Below, piece after piece: positions 41,881-49,693 of a DNA stretch of 53,587 nucleotides (positions within the stretch are counted from its first letter, which is position 1; each line of letters begins with the position of its first letter). Made by a program: the position numbers and the translations under genes. The notes below the pieces were generated by a model, which did not search any database, was not told where the DNA came from, and was given only the letters and a program-made list of their open reading frames with translations. Origin of the DNA: Clostridiales bacterium (lineage in GTDB: Bacteria; Bacillota; Clostridia; Peptostreptococcales; Acidaminobacteraceae); assembly GCA_030446305.1 (NCBI GenBank), contig JASUSA010000016.1:1-53587 (forward strand), read 5' to 3'.

Positions 41881-43286
41881 CAATATCATCTTCAAATGCA
41901 CTCTCAACACCTTTTGATCAATTTGAAACTGTGCGGCACACCTGCGCCACCCGCCATTATTTTAAAAGCTTATGTGACCGGTTTCTTCAAAATCAGCTTG
42001 ATCGAATCGAGTCAGAAACCTATGCGCTTTTAGCGTCATTGCTTTCGCGTTACACACTTGGAGAGAGCAGTTCTGTTCCCGCTGAATTTGCTGAAAACGT
42101 TCTCGTTTCCATCCTCTACACCATTGGTATCGGCTTAAAACCCATGTCGGTTATAAATGCCGTAAACCTCGTGAAGAACAGTCGCGTTGATCAGCTCTTT
42201 GAAATTGGGCAAAAACGTATTCGCATAAAAATCAACACTGTCAAACATCGCCATCTTGAAGTCCTAAAAACCCGCTGTCCAGTTAACAATCACGTCTATC
42301 AATCGACGATCCGCGGCGGTATTAAAGGTTTTTTAAAATTGTATGATCCGATTTATGCCGCGCATGAAATACACATTACAGCAGATTATCCCACTGCTTC
42401 GCCGCGCCCAAATTCAGAAGGTGTTGAATTCATCATTGACTATTTAGAGGCAATCTACCTTGAAAATCTCATTCTCAGTGCCTTTCCAAAAAAGGCGATC
42501 CTAGACTGTATGCGTCGGTACCACCGTCATTATGCCATCATGATCGTCAATTTATTGGATATCATGATGACACAGGCTTTAGGCTGCTTGTACGCTGGAC
42601 GTCCACCGCTTCAGCTGAATCTGTCAGCCGCTGATGCCGCACAGCTGTATACAGTTCTTTCAATGAAAGAGAATCTCTCCGAGACCATTCATCGCGGTCT
42701 TTTGCACCTAATTGCACTTTTAAACTTAACGGCCTCATCGCTTGCCTCAAATTATCTTTTGGCTTATGAACGCGAACTTTACCACAACTTCCATTTTGCT
42801 ATCGAAACCGATACGCTGGAACAGCGGCTCTGTATTGACCGTTCACCCATCAAAAGGGATTTCATTTTTGTTAACGCTTCAGCAGCCATGCCACTTCCAG
42901 ATTATCGACGCCTTTATCATGAACTGATAAGCTGCCGCCATGCTGAAGATCAATGCCAGCTGCTGTTAAAAGATGTCCACAACTTTCGCGATCTCGAAAA
43001 TCTGCTGCTGGATGTGCCAATGCCGCCGGAAACACTGCATAGGCTATTTCGTAAACTTCCTGATATAACATTGGCTGCACTGCTGGTGCGTCACCCTGTT
43101 GCCGCATCTAAATACGACCCCGATGAAAATGACAGCGACAGAGCCCTCAGACAGGCACTGTCACTTTACATGCAGTCACTGGCACCTGATGAACACCTGT
43201 CGCTTCACAATCTTTCGGCTTCTGTTACCTTTAAACAGCAGACTTTTGCAAAACAGTTGTCAGCATCACGTCATACACCTAAATAG
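41877..43286 (+). CDS. DUF6179 family protein
   Basis: A 469-residue soluble, helix-rich protein. The C-terminal part (LYHELISCRHAEDQCQLLLKDVHNFRDLENLLLD, then TLHRLFRKLPDITLAALLVRHP) matches what I remember of DUF6179. The N-terminal half carries a repeated helical pattern (LASLLSRYTLGESSSVPAEFAENVLVSILYTIGIGL). No catalytic motif, signal peptide or membrane helix is evident. GGAGG lies within the end of the DUF6323 gene, and the ATGA overlap means coupled translation. Function unknown; the pair forms a self-contained operon. Confidence 0.8.
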   Translation: MTISSSNALSTPFDQFETVRHTCATRHYFKSLCDRFLQNQLDRIESETYALLASLLSRYTLGESSSVPAEFAENVLVSILYTIGIGLKPMSVINAVNLVKNSRVDQLFEIGQKRIRIKINTVKHRHLEVLKTRCPVNNHVYQSTIRGGIKGFLKLYDPIYAAHEIHITADYPTASPRPNSEGVEFIIDYLEAIYLENLILSAFPKKAILDCMRRYHRHYAIMIVNLLDIMMTQALGCLYAGRPPLQLNLSAADAAQLYTVLSMKENLSETIHRGLLHLIALLNLTASSLASNYLLAYERELYHNFHFAIETDTLEQRLCIDRSPIKRDFIFVNASAAMPLPDYRRLYHELISCRHAEDQCQLLLKDVHNFRDLENLLLDVPMPPETLHRLFRKLPDITLAALLVRHPVAASKYDPDENDSDRALRQALSLYMQSLAPDEHLSLHNLSASVTFKQQTFAKQLSASRHTPK

Positions 43287-43357
43287 TTAAGGCTATTGCA
43301 TCTGTTTATTGGTTACGGCTAGATTAAAATTTTTTCTAAAATTTTTATCCAAATCCG

Positions 43358-44686
43358 TTAAAAATAGCAATATGTCTTAACCGCAGCCGTCAGTTTTTCT
43401 CTAAAATCGGGATGTGCAATGGCGATAAGCCTTTTGGCGCGCTCGCCAATCGACTGTCCTCGCAGCCATGCGACACCATATTCTGTGACGACATAGTCCA
43501 CATCGTTACGGGTAAGGGAAACAACGGCACCTTCTTTTAAACACGGTACGATTTTGGATGTCAGTACCTTCTCGCCGTTTTCATTTTTGACAGATGCCGT
43601 CGAATAGAGCGCAATAATAGACTTCCCATTTCTGGAGAGCTGTGCGCCAATTGCCGTATCCGCCTGCCCGCCTGTTCCTGAAAATTGCTTGTAGCCAATG
43701 CTCTCCGAGCAGCATTGCCCCGTCAGATCGACTTCTATTGTCGTGTTAATAGAAACCATGTTGTCATTTTCACGAATGACATAAGGATCATTTGTCCATC
43801 TGCCCGGCATAAACCAAACCGATGGATTGTTGTGAATATAGTCATAGAGCTTTTGGCTACCCAGCGCAAAAGTGCAAATGGTCTTATCCGGGTACAGCGT
43901 TTTGTTTTTATTGGTCACCGCACCCGACTCAATTAAATCAATCATACCGTCTGTAAACATTTCCGTGTGAATCCCGAGATTTTTCTTTGTCTTTAATGCC
44001 TTTGCAACTGCATTTGGAATGCCGCCGATTCCCAACTGTATGGTGGCACCATCTTCAATCAGTTCTGCAATATAGGCGCCGATTGCCTCGTCCTTTTCAC
44101 TGATCTCACCTGTCGGCAAAATCGGCAAACTGCGCGTTGTTTCCAAAATGCAGGCAACATCTTTTACATGTACCTGATTGTCGCCAAAAGTCCTTGGAAA
44201 ATGCGGACTCACTTCTAAAATAATGTGAACATTACCCGAGCGAATAAGCTGCATCTCATAGGTATTGCCGATTGATAAGCTAAAATAGCCATGTTCATCC
44301 ATAGGTGATGCAACGGCCATCAACACTTTTCGCCTCCCTGCCATTGCATCAAGCCGCTTATCCAGAGCGCGGTGAAGGTGCTGTGGTTGAAATGAAATAT
44401 GACCCTTTCCATGTGCTTTCCGCAGACCGCCATTAAAAAACCAACTGTTGATATGCAGCGTCTCCTTTAACGCCGGCATATCAAAAAACGGATAATTGCC
44501 CACAGGCAATGTATTGGAGAGCTCGCATCCCTTGACATCATATGCCGCCAGCTGATGCATTGATTCCATTAATGGTATGGGTTCACTGCCGCCCAGCCCC
44601 ACCACGATAAAGTCATTGTCCTCTATAGTCGATAAAATGTTCTCAATCGACATCGTTTTATGTTGTCTTTCTCTTTCATATTGCAT
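43358..44686 (-). CDS. Acetyl-CoA hydrolase/CoA-transferase family protein
   Basis: A 442-residue enzyme of the 4-hydroxybutyrate/acetyl-CoA transferase family. GIGGIPNAVAKAL precedes the catalytic Glu in LGIHTEMFTDGM, and the CoA-site motif is FSGTGGQADTAIGA. C-terminal signatures are VDYVVTEYGVAWLRGQ and RAKRLIAIAHPDFRE. It moves CoA between short acids. It starts four bases after the stop of the KAS III-like gene with GGGGG before the ATG, so both are one sigma-54-controlled operon. The acyl substrate cannot be told. Confidence 0.92.
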   Translation of the reverse strand: MQYERERQHKTMSIENILSTIEDNDFIVVGLGGSEPIPLMESMHQLAAYDVKGCELSNTLPVGNYPFFDMPALKETLHINSWFFNGGLRKAHGKGHISFQPQHLHRALDKRLDAMAGRRKVLMAVASPMDEHGYFSLSIGNTYEMQLIRSGNVHIILEVSPHFPRTFGDNQVHVKDVACILETTRSLPILPTGEISEKDEAIGAYIAELIEDGATIQLGIGGIPNAVAKALKTKKNLGIHTEMFTDGMIDLIESGAVTNKNKTLYPDKTICTFALGSQKLYDYIHNNPSVWFMPGRWTNDPYVIRENDNMVSINTTIEVDLTGQCCSESIGYKQFSGTGGQADTAIGAQLSRNGKSIIALYSTASVKNENGEKVLTSKIVPCLKEGAVVSLTRNDVDYVVTEYGVAWLRGQSIGERAKRLIAIAHPDFREKLTAAVKTYCYF

Positions 44687-44690
44687 GTCA

Positions 44691-45716
44691 TTACCCCCAT
44701 TTCACCACGGTACAGGCAAAAGCATAGCCAGTGCCAGCGCCAAGCAGCCCAACATAATCCCCCGCTTTTACGAGACCGCGTTCTAAACCGTATTGCAGCG
44801 CCAAAAACTGATCAACATGACCGCAGTGACCATCATCACACAGGTAAACACTTTGATTTTCCTGCATGTCAATCGCTTTTAAAATCGCCTGGTGCGCCTT
44901 TGGATTAATATGTGTAATGCCGATAAAATCAAGTGGCGCCGTCAAACCGGAACCCTTTTTTGCCCGATTGACTGCTTCAACAAAATTCGGCAGTGAGCGT
45001 TCGCCAAGTCTGACTTTCATCCCCGCCGGATCCGGTAGATGCAATAGCCTAGCGCGTCGCAAACTTTCAGAATCGCTTGCAATTTCATCTGTAATCGGAT
45101 ACAGTGAACCACCCCATTTGCCAATAACATCATCACAAAAAACATGATCGGTTATAATCCCAGTCTCCAAAATGATATTATGATTGTGGTCTTTCTTGAG
45201 CAGTAAAGCCAACCCTGCCGGACTCATGTCAAACATGAAAGACTGGTTTTTGTCCTGATAGTCTACCAGGTATGCATTGGTATTTCCGCCTGTCACGAGA
45301 ACCGTATTTAGCGATGAATCCGCCAGCATCATATCCTTTGCCACCTTCAGCGCCAGCGGCGTTGCCGCACAGCGGAAGCCCATATCCCATGCATAGGCTC
45401 TGTCCGCACCGAGCTCATTTTGAATTTTAATCGCTGCTGTCCAGCAAATATACTCGCAATAAGTTTCACCTGCATATAAGATCATATCCAGTTCATTTGG
45501 GTCTGTACCCGTTTTTTCCAAAAGTCGTTTCGACGCTTTTGTTGCCATCATGGCTGAATGATCTTCCGGACCGCCGACGTGTTTTGCGTTCACGCCCATC
45601 TTCTCCCTTAAGACATTTGCAGGAATATTGACTGCTTCACTTAGCATTTCAGCACTCACCGTCTCCTCTGGCAAATACAATTCAAAATCTACAATCCCTA
45701 TGTTTTGTTTTTTCAT
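44691..45716 (-). CDS. KAS III-like 3-oxoacyl synthase/thiolase-fold enzyme
   Basis: A 341-residue thiolase-fold condensing enzyme of the FabH type. The likely nucleophile is Cys116 (MGFRCAATPLAL) and the first His is His269 (GITHINPKAHQ). Where FabH has Asn in GNTS, this protein reads DDGHCGHVDQF, so a His (297) takes that place. It is therefore probably not a housekeeping FabH. With the adjacent CoA-transferase it may make or cleave a beta-keto acid as CoA ester. AGGAGG lies before the ATG and a sigma-54 promoter directly upstream. Confidence 0.82.
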   Translation of the reverse strand: MKKQNIGIVDFELYLPEETVSAEMLSEAVNIPANVLREKMGVNAKHVGGPEDHSAMMATKASKRLLEKTGTDPNELDMILYAGETYCEYICWTAAIKIQNELGADRAYAWDMGFRCAATPLALKVAKDMMLADSSLNTVLVTGGNTNAYLVDYQDKNQSFMFDMSPAGLALLLKKDHNHNIILETGIITDHVFCDDVIGKWGGSLYPITDEIASDSESLRRARLLHLPDPAGMKVRLGERSLPNFVEAVNRAKKGSGLTAPLDFIGITHINPKAHQAILKAIDMQENQSVYLCDDGHCGHVDQFLALQYGLERGLVKAGDYVGLLGAGTGYAFACTVVKWG

Positions 45717-45740
45717 GTGATTACCTCCTGGACGATACTA

Positions 45741-45759
45741 TTGCAAAATTGCTGCCAAA
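45741..45759 (-). promoter_or_regulatory. Sigma-54 (-24/-12) promoter
   Basis: The minus strand reads TTTGGCAGCAATTTTGCAA. GG (-24) and GC (-12) are separated by exactly ten bases, and both TTGGCA and TTGCA agree with the consensus. Transcription would start near 45731, just ahead of AGGAGG and the KAS III-like ATG at 45716. A sigma-54 activator gene lies divergently next to it. Confidence 0.85.
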
Positions 45760-45790
45760 GCATAAAATTCGTCCAAGCAGCACGAATATG

Positions 45791-45909
45791 TTGAAATTTC
45801 AATGTATCCATTCCGTATAATTTTTGAGAAACAACAAAAGTGACACGGTTTGCCGTAACGTCATGATACAGTTTGATTTTTTGTGACAGTATGCGCGCCG
45901 ACACATCGG
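45791..45909. promoter_or_regulatory. Candidate activator-binding dyads upstream of the sigma-54 promoter
   Basis: Three dyads lie about 40-160 bases upstream of the -24 box: TTGAAATTTCAA (45791-45802, perfect), ACGG-TTTG-CCGT (45845-45856) and CCGA-CACA-TCGG (45898-45909). Enhancer-binding proteins act from such positions. Which dyad is used cannot be decided. The TATAAT at 45913-45918 could serve the regulator gene. Confidence 0.45.
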
Positions 45910-45961
45910 TGATATAATTAAAGGGGTTATTATTTGAGTTAAGTTGATAGAAGGGGGCACT

Positions 45962-47377
45962 ATGAACGAATATATGTTGAATCAAAAACTCAACAAATTT
46001 ATGGAAGACATTCCGGCATCACTGTTTAACGAATTATCGCTTCCCATTAATTTTGTCGATCACAACTGCACTATTCTCGTTATGAATCGCGCATTTGTCG
46101 AATACCTCAATTTACCGTTAAAAGACACCGTCGGCCAGAACCTCGTCGATATTGACAATACGACGCGTTTTCCCGTTGTTCTCCAAACGGGCATCCCCGA
46201 AATTGGTCAGAAGCACCGTTTCAAATCAGGCCAAGAGGCCATCGTCGACCGCATTCCCATTTTTGACGGCGATCGCGTTATTGGCGGTGCCGGCATTGTC
46301 TTTATGGACAATTTACCGCCTGATTGCATTGAGAACAAAATCAGATGCTCCATCATTCGCAAAATACGCCCTGACTATCCTTTTGATAAAGTAACAGATG
46401 CCGGGCCAAATCAAGCAAAGTACACTTTTGACGATATCATTTCCAAATCAAAACTCATTATGCACTTTAAACAGCGTGCACGCTCTTTTGCCAAAACAGA
46501 TTTGCCCGTACTCATTACGGGTGAAAGCGGCGTTGGCAAAGAACTCTTTGCACATGCCATTCATCATGCAAGCAAGCGAAATGACAAACCATTCGTCAGC
46601 ATCAACTGTGCTGCAATCCCAGATACCCTTATTGAATCAGAACTCTTCGGCTATGAAGCGGGCTCTTTTACCGGTGCCAGCAAACAGGGAAAAATCGGTA
46701 AATTTGAAATGGCACAAGGCGGTACCATCTTCCTTGACGAAATTGGCGAACTGCCGCCCATGATGCAATCTAAGCTCCTTCGTGTTTTACAGGAAAATCA
46801 GATTGAAAAAATCGGCAGCAGCGAATCGCGTGAAATAGATGTTCGCGTCATTGCCGCTACCAATGTCGACTTATTGGAAAATATCGAAAACAAATCTTTT
46901 CGCTCTGACTTGTATTATCGGCTCAACGTTCTCAATCTCAATATCCCCTCATTGAGAGAGCGTTCAGAAGACATCCCGCTGCTCATTGAACACTTTAAAT
47001 CACTTTTCTATCAAAAAAACGGCATTTATAAGATTTTCTCCAAAGATGCGCTGAAAATTTTAACGGCCTACAGTTGGCCCGGCAATGTTCGCGAACTTAA
47101 AAATATCGTCTATCGTCTAATGGTTATTGCTGAAACAGAAGTAATCAGTCATGAACTCATTCCCAAAGACATATTGGAAGCGCATTTCTCACTTTATGCC
47201 GATCAGTACGATCCAAATGATCTGCTTGAAAACCGCAGTACCCTAAACCATATCATGCGTGAAATCGAATCTCAGATCATTGAGGACACACTGAAACTCT
47301 GTGACAACAACAAGTCAAAAGCAGCTGATCTCCTTGGAATCAAGCGTATGACATTGTATCGAAAATTAAAAAAATAA
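45962..47377 (+). CDS. Sigma-54-dependent transcriptional activator with PAS domain
   Basis: A 471-residue enhancer-binding protein. An N-terminal PAS-like sensor (about 15-115; PINFVDHNCTILVMNRAFVEYL, RIPIFDGDRVIGGAGIVF) is followed by the AAA+ domain with Walker A GESGVGKELFAHAIHHAS, the sigma-54 contact loop GSFTGA (normally GAFTGA), Walker B GGTIFLDEIGE, and SWPGNVRELKN. The Fis-type HTH is NNKSKAADLLGIKRMTLYRKL. Start 45962 has GGGGG four bases before it. It is divergent from the KAS III-like/CoA-transferase operon, which has a matching promoter, so it is the likely activator. A strong terminator follows. Confidence 0.94.
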   Translation: MNEYMLNQKLNKFMEDIPASLFNELSLPINFVDHNCTILVMNRAFVEYLNLPLKDTVGQNLVDIDNTTRFPVVLQTGIPEIGQKHRFKSGQEAIVDRIPIFDGDRVIGGAGIVFMDNLPPDCIENKIRCSIIRKIRPDYPFDKVTDAGPNQAKYTFDDIISKSKLIMHFKQRARSFAKTDLPVLITGESGVGKELFAHAIHHASKRNDKPFVSINCAAIPDTLIESELFGYEAGSFTGASKQGKIGKFEMAQGGTIFLDEIGELPPMMQSKLLRVLQENQIEKIGSSESREIDVRVIAATNVDLLENIENKSFRSDLYYRLNVLNLNIPSLRERSEDIPLLIEHFKSLFYQKNGIYKIFSKDALKILTAYSWPGNVRELKNIVYRLMVIAETEVISHELIPKDILEAHFSLYADQYDPNDLLENRSTLNHIMREIESQIIEDTLKLCDNNKSKAADLLGIKRMTLYRKLKK

Positions 47378-47404
47378 CCTGTACGGTTATACCTGCATAA
47401 CAGC

Positions 47405-47450
47405 AAGCCGGGGCATTGATCTTCAATGAAATCAATGCCCCGGCTTTTGG
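47405..47450 (+). terminator. Strong terminator of the sigma-54 activator gene
   Basis: AAGCCGGGGCATTGAT (47405-47420) and its exact complement (47431-47446) form a 16-bp stem followed by TT. Two 9-bp copies of GTGTTAGGT follow at 47453-47470. Confidence 0.85.
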
Positions 47451-47470
47451 GTGTGTTAGGTGTGTTAGGT

Positions 47471-47624
47471 ATCAACGAATTAAGTGTATTTCGTGTGTGT
47501 CTATTTCACGTATTTCCTTTATGCTGTTCATGCTTTATGCCGTGTATGCAACGTGTTTGGGATATTCATAAGACAATGTGCATCCCATTTTGTGTACGAA
47601 ATGCTAATGCAATTGGTGTTATTG
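47471..47624. other. Short spacer without recognised features
   Basis: The AT-rich gap between the activator terminator and the convergent flavoprotein gene; nothing recognisable. Confidence 0.4.
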
Positions 47625-48236
47625 CTATTCACCTATACGCGACAATAAAAAGTTTAAATTCTCAGAGAGATGCGTCATAATCGACATGCCCTCTGCATCT
47701 TCATCGGCATTAATACTGCCGGAAGTCCCGGCCGTTCCCACCGTCCAATAATTTGAGCCCACCGTTATCAAGTCGTTTACCTGTGCCCACAGCATGAGCT
47801 GCGCCAGTGCAAATGTCTGCCCTGTTTTGCGCGCCACGGTGATTGGTGCAAAAAGTTTCCCCGAAAACACCATCTTGCCCCATTGGTAATTATCATCTGA
47901 TGTCTCAAGTGCATTCTTCATCCACCTTGCGGAAAATCCTGCGCGATCCAGAAGCGCCTTCAGTTTTGGTGTTATTGAACCGTTGTAGACCGGGCTGCCA
48001 ACAACAAGGCAATCCGCCTCCGTCATGTGTTTAAACACCGCTTGAAAATCATCTTCAATCACACAGCGCCCCTCTTTCACACACTGATAGCAACCTTCAC
48101 ATGGCGCTATGTTTAAAAGCCTTAGCGGCAAATAAATTGTGTCGTGATCGGCCTGTGAGAGCTGTGACAAAACTTTTTTAATATAAGTTTCCGTATTGCC
48201 CTCCCTCGGACTGCCGCAAATACCAATTGCCTTCAT
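47625..48236 (-). CDS. Iron-sulfur flavoprotein/NAD(P)H-dependent FMN reductase
   Basis: A 203-residue flavodoxin-fold protein. The FMN phosphate loop is GICGSPREGNTETYI. CEGCYQCVKEGRCVIEDDFQ has the close cysteines that hold a 4Fe-4S cluster in Isf-type proteins, and VVGSPVYNGSITPKLKALLDRAGF is the second flavin segment. It transfers electrons between flavin and cluster, partner unknown. ATG 48236 is seven bases after GGAGG, so the ATG at 48257 is not needed. It lies 24 bases downstream of the truncated symporter on the same strand. Confidence 0.9.
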   Translation of the reverse strand: MKAIGICGSPREGNTETYIKKVLSQLSQADHDTIYLPLRLLNIAPCEGCYQCVKEGRCVIEDDFQAVFKHMTEADCLVVGSPVYNGSITPKLKALLDRAGFSARWMKNALETSDDNYQWGKMVFSGKLFAPITVARKTGQTFALAQLMLWAQVNDLITVGSNYWTVGTAGTSGSINADEDAEGMSIMTHLSENLNFLLSRIGE

Positions 48237-48260
48237 TTTATTTCCTCCTGTTTGCATTTG

Positions 48261-49052
48261 CTATAAATCAATCACAGCATCGACACGCGGATCAATCTGT
48301 GTTTCCTTATTTGATTTCGTTACCAGTGAAACCACTACTGTCACGACAATAGATGCCGTGATGACATTGACATACCATGGCAATCCACCCGGCCATACAA
48401 AGCCGTGATTATTAAGCCAAAGGCTGCCAATATTGCCGACAAAGGCCGTTATAAGCCCGGCAAAGACACCTTCACTGCTGGCGCCTTTCCAGTTCAAACC
48501 CAGTATAAATGTTGGAAAAGTAGCCGACATCAGTGTTCCCCAGCCAAACGTTCCCAATATGGCAACTGCTTCCCCACTGGATAACGCAAACAAAATTGAT
48601 ACGATTCCGATCACAACGGTAATCCCTCTGGAGACATTCATCTGCTTCTTGCCTTCTAGACGCAAGCCAAATGCATTGGGCAAATCACGTGATAATATAT
48701 TGGCTGAGAGTGTTAAAAACATGGACGCCGTTGACATGGAGGCTGCGAGTATCGCTGCATAGACAAATAGCTGCGCATAGACACCAACATAATCGGCGAC
48801 GGCAAAAATAGCATTGTCTGCAACTGCCAAAGGTGATATCAGTCCCTTTCCAACAAGGTAAAGTGCTGCATAGCCCATAGTCAGTGCAAAGAACCCGACA
48901 ATTAAATGGCCCAAACCTGCATAAAGGCCCAAACTCGGCATATCCTTTGGATTCTTTAATGAGGACTCTACCGAGGTGCAGACTGAGACGCTCTCCATCA
49001 CAGCTTCTCCGCTCCCTTCCGGCATTGTGAAGGTCAAAACTGGTACGAACAC
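48261..49052 (-). CDS. Sodium:solute symporter, C-terminal part only
   Basis: The last roughly 230 residues of an SSS-family symporter, which is usually about 480-550 long. The family core is clear: LFVYAAILAASMSTASMFLTLSANILSRDL, then helices ITVVIGIVSILFALSSGEAVAILGTFGWGTLMSATFPTFILGL, FAGLITAFVGNIGSLWL and VNVITASIVVTVVVSLVTK. Upstream of about residue 35 (near 48950) the frame loses family likeness and runs through DNA that codes for a phage tail protein on the other strand. The ATG at 49052 is therefore probably not real. The gene is cut by the junction. Confidence 0.8.
   Translation of the reverse strand: MFVPVLTFTMPEGSGEAVMESVSVCTSVESSLKNPKDMPSLGLYAGLGHLIVGFFALTMGYAALYLVGKGLISPLAVADNAIFAVADYVGVYAQLFVYAAILAASMSTASMFLTLSANILSRDLPNAFGLRLEGKKQMNVSRGITVVIGIVSILFALSSGEAVAILGTFGWGTLMSATFPTFILGLNWKGASSEGVFAGLITAFVGNIGSLWLNNHGFVWPGGLPWYVNVITASIVVTVVVSLVTKSNKETQIDPRVDAVIDL
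48930..48995. other. Abrupt chromosome-to-phage junction
   Basis: Left of this point lies a minus-strand symporter gene lacking its N-terminal half. Right of it lies a plus-strand phage tail gene lacking its N-terminal part. Base composition rises visibly in G+C to the right. No integrase, att-like direct repeat or tRNA was seen at the break. Confidence 0.7.
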
Positions 49053-49125
49053 TACAAGTGCTGTTTACGACGCTTGGTACAGCTCTGTATATGAGCCGAG
49101 TGCTTCAGTAAGTAGCGGTGAATAA
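48961..49125 (+). CDS. Phage major tail protein, C-terminal fragment
   Basis: An open plus-strand frame ending TAA 49123-49125. It encodes EDSTEVQTETLSITASPLPS followed by GIVKVKTGTNTTSAVYDAWY and a short tail. The pattern resembles the end of phi13-type major tail (tube) proteins, where TLxITASPLPSG and YxAWYxxVYEP recur. The true start is missing: the reading frame meets a stop about 40 bases further left, in symporter DNA. It is the left-most phage gene and is truncated at the junction. Confidence 0.6.
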   Translation, partial: EDSTEVQTETLSITASPLPSGIVKVKTGTNTTSAVYDAWYSSVYEPSASVSSGE

Positions 49126-49136
49126 GGAGGCGCGAT

Positions 49137-49514
49137 ATGGCAGTAACAAAAACAATCGAAGTTGACGGCAAAGAGGTGCAGTTCCGCGCCTCAGCCGCCA
49201 TTCCTCGCCTTTACAGAAATAAGTTCCACAGGGATATTTACAAGGATTTAAACGAGCTGCAGAAAGGCATCGATGAAAGCGACGCAGAAAGCTCCAATCT
49301 GGACACTTTCAGTCTGGAGCTTTTTGAGAACATCGCTTGGCTGATGGCAAAGCATCAGAATCCTGATGTCCCGGATACTCCGGAGGACTGGCTCGACCAG
49401 TTCAACACCTTCTCCATCTATGAAATCCTGCCCCAGATCATCGAGCTGTGGGGACTCAATGTGGAACAGCAGGTGGAATCTAAAAAAAACATCATCCGAC
49501 AGAGCGGGAAATGA
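49137..49514 (+). CDS. Phage tail assembly chaperone (gpG-like)
   Basis: A 125-residue protein (AVTKTIEVDGKEVQFRASAA, IPRLYRNKFHRDIYKDLNEL, then an acidic helical region ending in Lys-rich sequence). Size, place between tail tube and tape measure, and an overlapping -1 frame identify it as the short tail chaperone. GGAGG lies six bases before the ATG. A slippery site near its end can yield a longer chaperone (gpGT-like) that helps tape-measure folding and tail-tube assembly. Confidence 0.82.
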   Translation: MAVTKTIEVDGKEVQFRASAAIPRLYRNKFHRDIYKDLNELQKGIDESDAESSNLDTFSLELFENIAWLMAKHQNPDVPDTPEDWLDQFNTFSIYEILPQIIELWGLNVEQQVESKKNIIRQSGK

Positions 49515-49526
49515 CAACCCCGCTCT
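49484..49526 (+). promoter_or_regulatory. Programmed -1 frameshift signal in the tail chaperone
   Basis: The heptamer A AAA AAC (49484-49490) is in the zero frame of the chaperone gene. Ten bases later AGAGCGGG (49501-49508) pairs perfectly with CCCGCTCT (49519-49526) around a ten-base loop. The -1 frame is open from the slip site to 49675. T5 after the stem also makes it terminator-like, but its position inside the tail operon favours a frameshift stimulator. Confidence 0.85.
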
Positions 49527-49675
49527 TTTTACTCCGGTGTGTGCAGATCGGGCTTTCCATCTCGGAGCTTGATCTGCTCACCATCGGGACTGTCAATGAC
49601 ATGTACGCAGAAATGAGCAACGACGATTACAACTATCCTGCGCTCGCGACGCAGGAGCAGATGGATCGATTTTAA
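49511..49675 (+). CDS. Tail chaperone extension frame (gpT-like, -1 frame)
   Basis: A 54-residue frame in -1 register to the chaperone. It could start at ATG 49511, whose ATGA overlaps the chaperone stop, but no separate GGAGG site exists. It is more likely expressed as the C-terminal part of a frameshift fusion. It encodes TPLFLLRCVQIGLSISELDL, TIGTVNDMYAEMSNDDYN and ends ATQEQMDRF, typical of the second chaperone frame (mostly helical, ending shortly before the tape measure). Extension via frameshift adds HHPTERE before the Met. Confidence 0.8.
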   Translation: MTTPLFLLRCVQIGLSISELDLLTIGTVNDMYAEMSNDDYNYPALATQEQMDRF

Positions 49676-49693
49676 CAGGAAGGAGGTCATCGC

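Noticed and set aside
49501-49531. Intrinsic terminator inside the phage tail operon
   Set aside because: Stem plus T5 fits a terminator, but it lies between chaperone frames directly after a slippery heptamer, so a frameshift stimulator is the better explanation.
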